Below, piece by piece: positions 1-8,841 of a stretch of DNA of 64,000 bases. Under the pieces are notes generated by a model. It ran no database searches and was not told the DNA's origin. It was given only the letters and a program-made list of their open reading frames with translations. The position numbers and the translations under genes are program-made. The first letter of the stretch is position 1. Every line of letters starts with the position of its first letter. The stretch is taken from the NCBI GenBank assembly GCA_965263155.1, contig OZ253586.1, positions 558,001 to 622,000 of the forward strand. Reading direction: 5' to 3'. This DNA is from JAAXIE01 sp965263155 (GTDB lineage Bacteria; Chloroflexota; Dehalococcoidia; Lucifugimonadales; JAAXIE01).

Positions 1-471
1 GCTTGGGCCAACTATCGGGCCGCTCTGCAGGCGTCCGGTGAATTCGTTTGCCTGACGCTCCAATCGGGCGCAGATAACTTGGTCGGGGGATATCAAGCGA
101 GCCAAGGGGATTAGGGACTGCTCCACACCGCCGCTGGCTAACACGATCTGGTCGCCCTGCTGACGGTGCCACTCAATGCAGCGCAAGGCCCCGGGCAAGA
201 GATGGTGCTGCCAATAGTCTGGCCCGCCATTATTTATCCAATGCTCCAGGCGCCAAGGCGGGACGTTGCGATAGTTTCTGAAGAACCTTTGGCTGAACGT
301 GGAGCGGTCTAGCCGGTCCATTACCATGTAATAGGGTACCTTCGGCACGAAAAGTAGTGTCCATAGCATCCGCCGAGGTTGGGTCCTCTGGCGCAACTGC
401 AAATCAGCATAACAGCTGACCACATTGGACGATGCCAAGGTACCATCTACGTCGAAGAAGGCCGCCCGCAT
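1..471 (-). CDS. HAD-superfamily (HAD-IB, SerB-like) phosphatase, C-terminus beyond the window
   Basis: Reading the minus strand from an ATG at 471 gives 157 codons open to the window edge. The protein begins MRAAFFDVDGTLASSN, which carries HAD motif I (DxDGT) with the nucleophilic aspartate at residue 7. Further in is LASGG, matching the HAD motif II serine of the HAD-IB group (SerB and related phosphatases). Enzymes of this type remove phosphate from small molecules or lipid phosphates. It starts 13 nt after the acyl reductase/acyltransferase stop and is probably the last visible gene of that operon. HAD-IB domains are also found fused or adjacent to PlsC in other bacteria, so a lipid-phosphate substrate is a reasonable inference. 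No strong ribosome binding site is visible, which fits coupling to the gene before it. Confidence 0.85.
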   Translation of the reverse strand, partial: MRAAFFDVDGTLASSNVVSCYADLQLRQRTQPRRMLWTLLFVPKVPYYMVMDRLDRSTFSQRFFRNYRNVPPWRLEHWINNGGPDYWQHHLLPGALRCIEWHRQQGDQIVLASGGVEQSLIPLARLISPDQVICARLERQANEFTGRLQSGPIVGPS

Positions 472-484
472 CGTTGGCGTCGGC

Positions 485-2974
485 CTAGCGCAGGGACCGT
501 ACGGCCTTCTCTATCCCCTCAGTGAAGCGGCGGACCATCTCGTTGGCACTTTCGCCGTTGGCCGAGTGCAAGAAGGGTTCGGAGTAGAGGGGGGGGCCGA
601 ACCGTACGTGGATAGGATGAGGTCGGGGGAACGTCTGTCCCTTCTGGAGGGTCTGGAAGCTGCCGGAGATGTACGCAGGCACCACCGGCACACCGGATTC
701 CAACGCCAGTAGGCCCACCCCCGGCTTCAGTTTTCGCATCGTGCCGTTGGGGCTGCGCCCGCCTTCTGGGAAGTAGATCAGCGAGTGGTCCCGGGACAGC
801 AGACCCAACGCTAGGCTCAGGCTCTCCGGGGTGTGGCTGTGCCGATCGAAGGGCGCCCCGTCGACAAAGTTGCGCACTATCCAAGCCGACACTTTGTTGC
901 GGAAGAAGTAGTCCTTGGCCGCCATGGGATGGACCTTGCCGCCCCGATAAAGCAGGGCCATCAGCACAGCGGTGTCGAAGTGACTACAGTGATTGGAAGC
1001 GAGAATATAGGGTCCCGAAGTGGGCACATGCTCCATCCCATCGGAGCTAAGCTTGTTGAAGATGCGTAGGAAACGTGTCATCCACCAGCGGAATGTCTTC
1101 CTAGCCAACAACCAGCGTCGCCCTTCCTTTAACCAGCGGTCCATCTCTGTGTCGGTAGGCAGGGGGATGTGTCGAACCCATTGAGACCGCTTTTCCGCTG
1201 GCGACCGCGGCTCGGCAACGGATTCCGTTGCGCCGTGTCCGTTAGCTGCTGCAGCCGAAGGGCGAACCGGGCGCAGTCCCAAAACGAAACGCTTCACCCC
1301 CGGAATGTGGATATCCTGGATGTACTCGCGCCAGTCGATGGAGGCGACATTGAAGTTGAACTTGCGTTGCTCTTCTTCGGTGAGGCTGTCCCACACCTGC
1401 TTGGTGCGGTCAGTCAGATAGAGGCACTTGGCTTCGGCGTAAGGCCCGTAGATACGGGCATAGTAAGCCAGCCTCTCCACGCCCGAGCGCTTGGCGCGGT
1501 ACCAGCTTCGGACACGCCTGCCCTTGGGTAGAACGTAGCTGGCTGGGGGCAGCCAGGAGAGTAACAACAGGGGCAGAGAGTACCGGTACCGCAACCGACG
1601 CAGAAAGTCCTTGGTGGTGGGGAAGGTGAGTTCGGGATACTTGGTGGCTTCTGCGCCTGGGCTTTCTTTGGAGTAGACCTCGCGAACTAGGTTGCAGAAC
1701 CGCTTCACCTGAAGCGGGTTCTCCGATCCGCTGGCGATGTGGTGTATTTCCAAGCCGCCACGATGGGCCGTGGTCGGTATGGTGGCCACCAAGGCGTTCA
1801 CCACCATGTCCACCGGCACGACGTCAATGACCCCTTCCGCTTGGCCTGGGAAGTCGGGCACCAGGTTGCGTCCGTAGGCCACTATGAGAGGGTCGATCAT
1901 CCTCATGCCGTCGAGCCAGCCCGGTTCGGGGCTCTCGAAGGCGCTTTCAACCACGGATGGACGCATGATGAGGGTGGGCACGTCGCCGCGGTGGCGCTGC
2001 ACCAGCTTCTCTCCGAGGGTCTTGGTGAGGGTGTAGGTATCGTTGAAGCCGCGGTAGCGCGCCCAACGCATCCCCTCGGCTACCAAGCGGTGCTCCACCC
2101 AGTCAGGTTGTGGCCGTGCCGTCTCGTTGCTGTGCCCGTTTTCGTTCGCCGGCTTGCGATGGGTGAGGCGTATGCAGGCCTTGATTGCAAAGCCCAGCCG
2201 GTGCAGCAGGCTGGAGTCCTGCTCTCGTACTTGACGTATGCGTTTCTGAATGGCCTCCACTTCGGCATCGATATCCTGAGGCAGCCGGGTCGCGCCTTTC
2301 GCATTGAGGCCAAGGAGCGAGGGGTCCACTGGTTCTTCGGGAACCGCCCCGTCTCGCGTGGCATTCACGTAGCAGGTGGATACATGCGCCACCGGTGCGC
2401 CGTTGGTGCCCTTGGCGAACTCCAGGATTCTCAGCGGCCCCAAGGTGTTAAGGCGAAGGGCATCATCCAGCGGCGCATCGAAGGAGACCAAGGCAGCGCA
2501 GTTGATAACCAAATCTATATCTTGCTGGAGCTGGGCATAAGTTTCGTCGTCCAACCCCAAGTGGGGTTGCCCCAAGTCTCCAGATACAGCCTGCACCTTG
2601 CTTTCGACCAGCTCGGTGAAGGCGTCGCGACCGAGATCACGGCGTATACGGTCGAAGGCAGAAGAGGCGAAGAGCTCTTGCCACAGCCGGTCTTGGGCTG
2701 AAATGGTCCGCTCCCCACGCTGTCGGGGGCGTATGAGGACATACATCCGGTCAATGCAAGGGAGGTTGTGGAGGAGCTTTTCCATGAGTACGCGCCCGAC
2801 AAGGCCAGTGGCGCCGATCACTAGGAGCCGCTTGCCAGCGTAATACTCCTCGATTCTTGGGATGTCGGTTACGCTGCTTACAGTAGGCCCACCCAGCGAC
2901 GCGGTGGCGCCGAGCATTGGGGCCTCCTCTAACTGATGGGGCTGCGTTTGGCGCACGGCGGCCAGCCTATCCAT
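485..2974 (-). CDS. Fusion protein: fatty acyl-CoA reductase-type SDR domain + PlsC 1-acyl-glycerol-3-phosphate acyltransferase
   Basis: The protein has 829 residues. Residues about 45-430 are an extended short-chain dehydrogenase of the fatty acyl-CoA/thioester reductase type: GATGLVGR at 54-61 is the NAD(P)-binding loop and Y314-x3-K318 the catalytic pair. Residues about 430-570 resemble the region following the Rossmann fold in fatty acyl reductases. Residues about 640-815 are a PlsC domain, with NHCSHFD at 661-667 (the NHx4D catalytic motif) and FPEGGRS at 735-741 (substrate-binding motif). A single chain could therefore reduce an acyl thioester and also acylate a glycerol-type acceptor; that coupling is inferred. 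The genes around it (lipid kinase, HAD phosphatase, plsY across the divergent promoter) point to membrane or storage lipid synthesis. Both domains look complete. Confidence 0.9.
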   Translation of the reverse strand: MDRLAAVRQTQPHQLEEAPMLGATASLGGPTVSSVTDIPRIEEYYAGKRLLVIGATGLVGRVLMEKLLHNLPCIDRMYVLIRPRQRGERTISAQDRLWQELFASSAFDRIRRDLGRDAFTELVESKVQAVSGDLGQPHLGLDDETYAQLQQDIDLVINCAALVSFDAPLDDALRLNTLGPLRILEFAKGTNGAPVAHVSTCYVNATRDGAVPEEPVDPSLLGLNAKGATRLPQDIDAEVEAIQKRIRQVREQDSSLLHRLGFAIKACIRLTHRKPANENGHSNETARPQPDWVEHRLVAEGMRWARYRGFNDTYTLTKTLGEKLVQRHRGDVPTLIMRPSVVESAFESPEPGWLDGMRMIDPLIVAYGRNLVPDFPGQAEGVIDVVPVDMVVNALVATIPTTAHRGGLEIHHIASGSENPLQVKRFCNLVREVYSKESPGAEATKYPELTFPTTKDFLRRLRYRYSLPLLLLSWLPPASYVLPKGRRVRSWYRAKRSGVERLAYYARIYGPYAEAKCLYLTDRTKQVWDSLTEEEQRKFNFNVASIDWREYIQDIHIPGVKRFVLGLRPVRPSAAAANGHGATESVAEPRSPAEKRSQWVRHIPLPTDTEMDRWLKEGRRWLLARKTFRWWMTRFLRIFNKLSSDGMEHVPTSGPYILASNHCSHFDTAVLMALLYRGGKVHPMAAKDYFFRNKVSAWIVRNFVDGAPFDRHSHTPESLSLALGLLSRDHSLIYFPEGGRSPNGTMRKLKPGVGLLALESGVPVVPAYISGSFQTLQKGQTFPRPHPIHVRFGPPLYSEPFLHSANGESANEMVRRFTEGIEKAVRSLR

Positions 2975-3045
2975 TCCGTATCTGAAAGGTAGCCGTTAGC
3001 CTACCACGGCGGCCTTTCGAGGGTCAAGGCCAGACCCTAGCCCCG

Positions 3046-3975
3046 TCAGGCTGGTTGGCTTATGGGGATTGAAGCCAGAGCAGGGGCTAGCACGTCGAGA
3101 CATGCGGGCGCCACCTCCACGGTGGCGGGTAGCTGAGTCATCGGCTCTCCGTCGGCCCACAGCCACAGTGATTGCGGTGACGTTACCTCCAGCCTTTTTA
3201 CCGAGTGTACCGATACCGCCGGGTGCTTCAGGTGGCCTCCGGAGAACACCTTGGAAATCATGCGTATCACGTCCAGACGGGGGGCTGACTTTACTAGGCA
3301 CAGGTCTAGCCAGCCGTCGTAAGGGTCGGCTGGCGGCACTATTTTCATGCCACCTCCGTAGTAGGCGGTGTTTCCCGTGGCAGCTAGGAAAATGTCGCCT
3401 CTGTACTCCCCAAAGTCACCCCTCAGCTCTACGGTCACGTCGCGGTAGCGCACCAGCTTGACCAAGATGGCGTACACATAAGCCGCCGTGCCCTTGAGGA
3501 ACCTGGGCGGCTTGCCCTCCCCCACATAACCGGCCACTTCCGAATCGAAACCAAGGGTGGCTACGGTAGCGAAGTAGCGGTTGCCGATCCGTCCCAAATC
3601 AATGGCCCTAGGAGTCCCGCTCAGGATGGTGTCGATGGCGGCGTCGCCATCGCGGCGCGGAATGCCAAGGGAGATCGCCAGATCGTCGCAGCGTCCTGTG
3701 GGCAGCAGGCCAAGGACGGCGTCGGCCCGCCCTGACGAGGCCGCCATCAGTCCGTTGATTACTTGGTGCACTGTCCCGTCACCCCCGCAGGCGACCACCC
3801 CCTCCGCCCCACTGTCCACAGCTTCCCGTGCCAACGCCTCGGCGCTGAAGGTGTCAGTGGTGAAGCAGAGGTCCACGTCGTCGCCTCGGTCCTTCAGCAC
3901 CGAGGCCAGCTTGGGGGCCGACACGCGGGCACGACCCTTGCCCGCCACCGGGTTGGCGATGATGCGCCACCGCAT
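3046..3975 (-). CDS. Diacylglycerol kinase-family lipid kinase (YegS/DgkB-like)
   Basis: The protein has 309 residues if started at the ATG at 3975, which gives MRWRIIANPVAGKGRA, the usual NPxxG start of this family; the frame is open further upstream inside the LarA-like gene. The ATP-binding loop GGDGT is at 64-68. The family transfers phosphate from ATP to diacylglycerol or related lipids. The usual second loop GTGNDFA (or GRGNDFA) reads GRCDDLA here, with Asp in place of the conserved Asn. The start lies 2 nt after the stop of the LarA-like gene, so the two are co-translated. Family membership is clear; the lipid substrate is not known. Confidence 0.88.
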   Translation of the reverse strand: MRWRIIANPVAGKGRARVSAPKLASVLKDRGDDVDLCFTTDTFSAEALAREAVDSGAEGVVACGGDGTVHQVINGLMAASSGRADAVLGLLPTGRCDDLAISLGIPRRDGDAAIDTILSGTPRAIDLGRIGNRYFATVATLGFDSEVAGYVGEGKPPRFLKGTAAYVYAILVKLVRYRDVTVELRGDFGEYRGDIFLAATGNTAYYGGGMKIVPPADPYDGWLDLCLVKSAPRLDVIRMISKVFSGGHLKHPAVSVHSVKRLEVTSPQSLWLWADGEPMTQLPATVEVAPACLDVLAPALASIPISQPA

Positions 3976-3977
3976 GA

Positions 3978-5609
3978 CTAGCTGACGTCGGCCATGAAGA
4001 TGGGCGGCCAGTGGAAGACGGTGACCTTGGGATTGGGGCCTACGGTGTCCTTGGCCATTTCCAAGGCTTGGCGCAGGTTGGGAGCAGTGTCGTACCCAAG
4101 GACGGCGGCCACTTCCGGGTCGCGCGCCCCTGCGGCAATGACCCGTCCAACGTAGCTCTGGCCATACCACCCCCAATACCACGCGTAGAAGGGGTGGACG
4201 CCATGATATGCGTAAGAGTTGCGGAAGAGGTCTATGTAGCGAGGATTAGTCGCGAACTGCTCCTCGTACTTGCGGCCCATCTCCGCCGAGTCTCGGGTTT
4301 GGGTGAGCACCTGGTGGTAGAAGTCGTAGTAGGAGGGGTGGTGTCCCATGTGGAACCTGTTCTCCATGGGGTGCATGAAGATTATCACTCCGCCTTCCCG
4401 CACCAGGGGCTTGCCACGATGCAGATTGAACAGGTAGCCCAATGACTGGCAATGTACCAGCACCGGGTTCAGCACCGAGTTCACGTTGTAAGGCCCCAAG
4501 TAGGGAAGGCCTGCCACCAGCACGTCGGCTTGTCCAGAGACCGGCACCGCCTGCTGGTTGGCGACGTTGCCTAGGGTGTGCTCGTGCACTGCCTCGGTCT
4601 CTCCGGCCGCGATGCCCGTCATGCCGTATTCGGCGCGGAGGGAGTGGAAGATGCTGCGCCGCGCGGAAAAGGGCAGGCCAGCCATCAGGCCCCGGTTGGC
4701 GGCAAAAATGGCGTGGTCCCAAGGGTGCCATTGAGACTCCGAGACTTGGAGGTGACGCAGGAGGCCGGGATAGATGTGGGTGTTGAGCGTAGTCTCAATC
4801 TTGAACACGTTCAGGTGTTCTTCGGCAAGTTTGCCCATGCGTTCGCATGAGTGGTGCAGGGCGGAGTTGGGAGGGTCCATATAAGAGCGGGAGTGCAGCA
4901 GGGTGTGGGCGTTGTGATGGTGCCTCAGGGTGCGGTAGCTTGTCAGGCCGGTGCTGATGGACTTGTGGCCTCCGTCCATGGAGACGAGGTTGATGTTGAC
5001 GTACACCAGCAGGTCCGACTCGGCGACACGCCGCGACACTTCCACCTCCTCCGAGTGGCGTGTGCTGCCCAGTACGACTAGGTTGTACCGGTCTTCGGCG
5101 TCGTGATTGTAGAGCCGGTTGGGGTGGAAGGCCTTGAAAACCCGTGGCCCCACCACATGCTTCAACTCGCCGGGGGTCATGTGGCGGTGGACGCCTAGGG
5201 CCGCGATTAAATGAATATCGTCCACTCCGGCATCGGCAAGCTTTTCCAATACCTTCTCAATGACCCGCCCTCGGATGTCCGGCTGGCGCATGGGAGGCAA
5301 GGGCAGCGAGATGTCGTCGAAGGCAATGGTCACCTTCATACCCGGGCGCAAGCGGGCGGAGAGGGGCTCCGAACCTACGGGGTTCTCCAAGGCCTGCTCA
5401 ATGGCTCCGTCCACGTCGCGAATGGGATGGAGGGGCGGTGGCGGGTACACCATCCGCGTACCGAGAGGCAGAGTCTCATAGCGGAAGCCCTCGCCGTTGT
5501 GAAAGAGATAGCGGCGACGGGCGTCCTCCACGTAGGTGACCAGCTTTTCTTTGTCGATTTCCATGGGTCCGATGTCGAAGGGGCCTGAGGAAGCCGGGCG
5601 TCCGCTCAT
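3978..5609 (-). CDS. LarA-like nickel-pincer racemase family protein (DUF2088)
   Basis: The protein has 543 residues, longer than lactate racemase LarA (about 420). HRHMTPGE (141-148) matches the conserved His motif of the LarA N-domain. GGHKSISTG (213-221) matches the segment whose lysine carries the nickel-pincer cofactor in LarA, and the HHH at 230-232 may supply the nickel-binding histidine. LarA-type enzymes racemise or epimerise 2-hydroxy acids by hydride transfer. The start codon directly follows the stop of the upstream zinc dehydrogenase with no gap, suggesting joint action on a hydroxy-acid or polyol substrate. No larB, larC or larE homologue is in the window, so cofactor supply would come from elsewhere. 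The substrate is unknown. Confidence 0.82.
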   Translation of the reverse strand: MSGRPASSGPFDIGPMEIDKEKLVTYVEDARRRYLFHNGEGFRYETLPLGTRMVYPPPPLHPIRDVDGAIEQALENPVGSEPLSARLRPGMKVTIAFDDISLPLPPMRQPDIRGRVIEKVLEKLADAGVDDIHLIAALGVHRHMTPGELKHVVGPRVFKAFHPNRLYNHDAEDRYNLVVLGSTRHSEEVEVSRRVAESDLLVYVNINLVSMDGGHKSISTGLTSYRTLRHHHNAHTLLHSRSYMDPPNSALHHSCERMGKLAEEHLNVFKIETTLNTHIYPGLLRHLQVSESQWHPWDHAIFAANRGLMAGLPFSARRSIFHSLRAEYGMTGIAAGETEAVHEHTLGNVANQQAVPVSGQADVLVAGLPYLGPYNVNSVLNPVLVHCQSLGYLFNLHRGKPLVREGGVIIFMHPMENRFHMGHHPSYYDFYHQVLTQTRDSAEMGRKYEEQFATNPRYIDLFRNSYAYHGVHPFYAWYWGWYGQSYVGRVIAAGARDPEVAAVLGYDTAPNLRQALEMAKDTVGPNPKVTVFHWPPIFMADVS

Positions 5610-6851
5610 TCAGCCGTTCTCCAAGTCGAAGGCAGTCTTGATAGCCTGATGTCGCCCTGGGCGCATGGCGATGGCGATGGCCTTGCGGTAGCTGCGCAGG
5701 GCAAAGGTGTGGCGCACCAGCCCGCCCAGTTTAGCCGACATGTCATCGCGTTGCAGCAAGTCCAAGGCTAGATGAAAAGTGGGGATGTCTGCGCCCTCAT
5801 ATGACTCCATCGCATATGTATAGGAGCCGTTCAGGTGGACCTCTTGATACCAGAAGGGTGTCAGGTCGATGTGGCCGGGGGCCGGCATGCCGAGCATAGT
5901 GACCTCCCCTTGGGGCCGCGTCCACCGTAGAGCGTCCTCCAACGACGAGCCGGAGCCAACGCAGTCAAAGGCGACGTCGAACCCGCCAGTGACCGCAGGC
6001 TTTCCGATGGGAAGGGAGTGGATGGCGCTGGGGGCCAACTCTGTCAGGCGACGATAGCCCGCCTGCCCCGAAGGGGTCACTTCGTCGGCTCCGAGGGCCA
6101 TGGCAAGCTCACGCTGGTAGGCATGGCGGCCCATGGCGACGATGCTGCCTGCTGGGGTAAGGGTGTGCAGGGCAGCGATCGTGAGCAGCCCCATGGTGCC
6201 ACAACCGACCACCAGTACCCGTGAGTCGGGGTATATCCGCGACATCAAGACGCCGTGGATGGCGCAACTCAGCGGTTCGGCCAGCACGGCGGTGTGGTCG
6301 GGCAGACTTTCTGGTATCGGATGTACTTGCAGTCGGTGGGCCACCAAGGAGCTGCCCCACCCGCCACCAGTGTCGCGGCAGAATCCGGTCTGTACCCCAG
6401 CGGCGATGCAGCCCCCGGTCACGTTCTCGCAGTTGCCGTAGCGACCTTGAGCGCAGGGTTGGCACGGTGGGTCGATGTCGCGCACACGGCAGCCCAGTAC
6501 CGGCTCCAGACACACCCGCTGCCCCACCTCGAACCTCTTCACATCGGTGCCTGTCTCGGGCCCCACATCCGTGATTATCCCCACTACTTCGTGGCCCGGC
6601 ACGAATGGGAAAGAGGTGAGGGCAGATAGATAGACGCTGGCCCGAGCAGTGATAACTCCCAAGTCGGAGCCACATATTCCGCTGAGGGTGGGGCGAATCC
6701 GCAGCCATTGGGGGCTGGGTAGCACAGGCTCGGGAATGTCGGCCAAGCGAATGAAGGAGCCGGGACCGGTGGCGCAGCCGCTCACCACGCCAGTAGTCCC
6801 CCGGACCCAGGCATAGCGCAGGGGGTTGTGCCTGAACTGCAAAGCTCGCAT
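5610..6851 (-). CDS. Zinc-dependent alcohol dehydrogenase (MDR superfamily)
   Basis: Medium-chain dehydrogenase with an N-terminal GroES-like catalytic domain and a C-terminal Rossmann domain. Visible motifs are GICGSD (catalytic zinc cysteine), PGHEVVG (zinc histidine region), a cysteine-rich segment CQPCAQGRYGNC in the structural-zinc region, and VVGCGTMG in the nucleotide-binding loop. The ATG at 6851 gives MRALQF, the usual beginning of this family; the frame stays open for 17 more codons, but those residues fit nothing. It is the first gene of the minus-strand operon that continues through the LarA-like protein and the lipid kinase. It oxidises an alcohol or reduces a carbonyl with NAD(P); the substrate cannot be read from sequence. 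Confidence 0.88.
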   Translation of the reverse strand: MRALQFRHNPLRYAWVRGTTGVVSGCATGPGSFIRLADIPEPVLPSPQWLRIRPTLSGICGSDLGVITARASVYLSALTSFPFVPGHEVVGIITDVGPETGTDVKRFEVGQRVCLEPVLGCRVRDIDPPCQPCAQGRYGNCENVTGGCIAAGVQTGFCRDTGGGWGSSLVAHRLQVHPIPESLPDHTAVLAEPLSCAIHGVLMSRIYPDSRVLVVGCGTMGLLTIAALHTLTPAGSIVAMGRHAYQRELAMALGADEVTPSGQAGYRRLTELAPSAIHSLPIGKPAVTGGFDVAFDCVGSGSSLEDALRWTRPQGEVTMLGMPAPGHIDLTPFWYQEVHLNGSYTYAMESYEGADIPTFHLALDLLQRDDMSAKLGGLVRHTFALRSYRKAIAIAMRPGRHQAIKTAFDLENG

Positions 6852-6982
6852 ATGCTCTCGCTGGGCGATGGCTAGTATGGGCAGGCCTCCCAGGCCTGTC
6901 AAACGGCTCCCCTTTTTAACCTGGCGCTGGCAACGGTTGACAATGGGATATGGCTGGCAGCAACATTAGGTTTTACGCGAGC

Positions 6983-6989
6983 GGGGAGG
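6983..6989 (+). promoter_or_regulatory. Ribosome binding site that fixes the TTG start of plsY
   Basis: GGGGAGG lies 6 nt before the TTG at 6996. No ATG or GTG in this frame lies nearby upstream, so this Shine-Dalgarno sequence decides the start. Confidence 0.7.
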
Positions 6990-6995
6990 CGCGGC

Positions 6996-7652
6996 TTGGT
7001 CGATGGCTTCTGGACATGGGCGGCTGCGGCAGCCGTGGGATACCTCCTTGGCTCTTTGCCCACTGCATACTTGGTGGTGCGCATATTCACCCGCAAGAAC
7101 GTGATGGACTGGGGCACGGGCAACGTCGGCACCATGAACGTGCACCGCGCTACCAGTTCCAAGGCTCTGACACTGCTCACCCTGCTAGGCGATCTGACCA
7201 AGGCCTATGCAGCCATCATGATTGGTTGGTTGCTGGCGCGACAAGCAGGGCTGGATTCTGGGGCAGCCCCATGGCCTTGGGCCGTAGGCGGCGATCACAT
7301 CGGAGCGACCGTGGCTGGCATAGCTGCCATCTTGGGGCACAACTACTCGATCTTCTTGCGGTTCAAGGGAGGCAAGGGAATCACCTGCTCTGCCTCCATG
7401 GGCTTCTACTTCCACCCCTTCATCGTGGGCTTCTGGGTCCTGAGCTTCTTCTTCACAGTGGCGGCCTCTCGCTGGTTGGTGCTGGGGCAAATGGTGGCCA
7501 CGGCGGCCATGCCCATCTTCTGCTACTTCCTCTATCCCGAAGCAGCAATCGCAAGCTACTTTGTGGCGGTCCTTGTGCTATGGCGTCACGCCCCGCGCAT
7601 CAAGGCTCTCATTGATGGGACCGAACCCAAGCTTTACTACAAGGCACAGTAA
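6996..7652 (+). CDS. plsY: Acyl-phosphate:glycerol-3-phosphate acyltransferase PlsY
   Basis: The protein has 218 residues and is a polytopic membrane protein that transfers an acyl group from acyl-phosphate to glycerol-3-phosphate, the first step of phospholipid synthesis. The three family motifs are visible: GSLPTAYLV near the N-terminus, GTGNVGTMNV (the GxxNxGxxN type loop), and GHNYSIFLRFKGGKG with the phosphate-binding glycine/lysine segment. Hydrophobic segments alternate as expected for about five to seven membrane spans. It starts with TTG behind a good ribosome binding site and is transcribed divergently from the lipid-modifying operon, with 144 bp between them. Confidence 0.93.
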   Translation: MVDGFWTWAAAAAVGYLLGSLPTAYLVVRIFTRKNVMDWGTGNVGTMNVHRATSSKALTLLTLLGDLTKAYAAIMIGWLLARQAGLDSGAAPWPWAVGGDHIGATVAGIAAILGHNYSIFLRFKGGKGITCSASMGFYFHPFIVGFWVLSFFFTVAASRWLVLGQMVATAAMPIFCYFLYPEAAIASYFVAVLVLWRHAPRIKALIDGTEPKLYYKAQ

Positions 7653-7773
7653 TCATCCTGAATCGCGTCATTCCCTCCCCTCGGCCTCCTTCAGCTCAGG
7701 CTGGACATCCCTTCTGCAAACCCACATTGCGGGCCACTATTGATTTAGGGCACAAGTCCTGAAAGTAGAGCGC

Positions 7774-8787
7774 ATGTCAACCCCCAAAATCGTGGTAGTA
7801 GGCGGCGGCACCGGAAACCACACTACCCTTACGGGCCTCAAGCAGAAGGACTGCGACCTCACGGCCGTGGTCAACATGATGGATGACGGAGGTAGCTCCG
7901 GCAGGCTCCGGGACGAGTTGGGCCAGCTCCCGCCGGGAGACCTGCGTCAGTGCTTGGTGGCTCTGGCTGCCGACGATCGCTCCAGCGCCCTGATGCGCCA
8001 GCTTTTTACCTACCGCTTCAGCGCGGGGAATAGCCTCAGTGGACATAACTTCGGCAACCTGTTCATCACCGCCCTTACCGAGATCACCGGCAACACCGCC
8101 ACGGCCATCGAAGAAGCCTCCCGCATCATGAACGTGCAAGGCACGGTGCTGCCCGTCACTCTGAGCAAATCGACCCTGAAAGCATGCCTCGTCGACGGCT
8201 CGATGCTGGTGGGCGAGTCGTCCATAGACCAGCGCACCGACAATACCGAGGTAGCCATCGATTACGTGTACTTGGAGCCCACGGCCTACGCCCATGCGCC
8301 GGTGCTTAAGGCCATATGGGAGGCCGACGCCATCGTTCTTGGCCCTGGAGACATCTATACCAGCGTGGTTCCGAACCTGTTGGTGGAGGACGTGGCCGAC
8401 GCCATAAGGGAGAGTCCGGCCACCAAAATTTACGTCTGCAACATAATGACCAAACAGGGCGAGTCCGACGGATTCAGTGCGTCGGACTTTGCTCGGCTGG
8501 TGCAGGAGTACCTCAAGACCAATCAACCCTTGGAGTATGTGGTAGTCAACGACGCCTCCTTCCCCGAAAGAACGCTGCGTAAGTACACCGCCTACGGGCA
8601 GTACCCTGTGCCCATCGACTTGCAGCAGACAAAGATGCGGGCCGATCATGTGGTGCAGACGCCCCTGCTGTCGGCAGGCATCTACCTGCGGCATGACCCG
8701 CTGTTGCTCGCCGAGACTATAATGTCCATCGTGACCAAGGAGAGGGCGAAGCCGAAGGTATTGGCAGCCGGGGAACGGGCCCTCTAG
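7774..8787 (+). CDS. yvcK: YvcK/GlmR family protein (gluconeogenesis factor, CofD-like fold)
   Basis: The protein has 337 residues. It opens with KIVVVGGGTGNHTTL, followed by the family signature DDGGSSGRLRDELG and PPGDLRQCL. YvcK-type proteins bind UDP-sugars and are needed for normal cell-wall synthesis. In Bacillus subtilis the homologue (renamed GlmR) stimulates glucosamine-6-phosphate synthase. Here the gene lies 54 nt upstream of glmS on the same strand, which fits that partnership. The 121 bp between plsY and this gene contain no clear promoter. Confidence 0.9.
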   Translation: MSTPKIVVVGGGTGNHTTLTGLKQKDCDLTAVVNMMDDGGSSGRLRDELGQLPPGDLRQCLVALAADDRSSALMRQLFTYRFSAGNSLSGHNFGNLFITALTEITGNTATAIEEASRIMNVQGTVLPVTLSKSTLKACLVDGSMLVGESSIDQRTDNTEVAIDYVYLEPTAYAHAPVLKAIWEADAIVLGPGDIYTSVVPNLLVEDVADAIRESPATKIYVCNIMTKQGESDGFSASDFARLVQEYLKTNQPLEYVVVNDASFPERTLRKYTAYGQYPVPIDLQQTKMRADHVVQTPLLSAGIYLRHDPLLLAETIMSIVTKERAKPKVLAAGERAL

Positions 8788-8841
8788 TAGTCTTGGCTTG
8801 AAGCCCTGCCCTTTTCTCAGCTTCAGACGCCCGGAGGCGCC

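Noticed and set aside
1739..2701. Plus-strand open frame of 320 codons inside the acyl reductase gene
   Set aside because: It has no recognisable domain, and the opposite strand encodes a protein with intact reductase and acyltransferase motifs. High GC content produces long open frames opposite real genes.
6950..7615. Alternative plus-strand frame overlapping plsY
   Set aside because: It has an ATG start but no membrane-protein or family character; the TTG-started frame carries all PlsY motifs and a good ribosome binding site.
7777..8694. Minus-strand open frame of 305 codons opposite yvcK
   Set aside because: YvcK motifs on the plus strand are complete, and the reverse frame has none.
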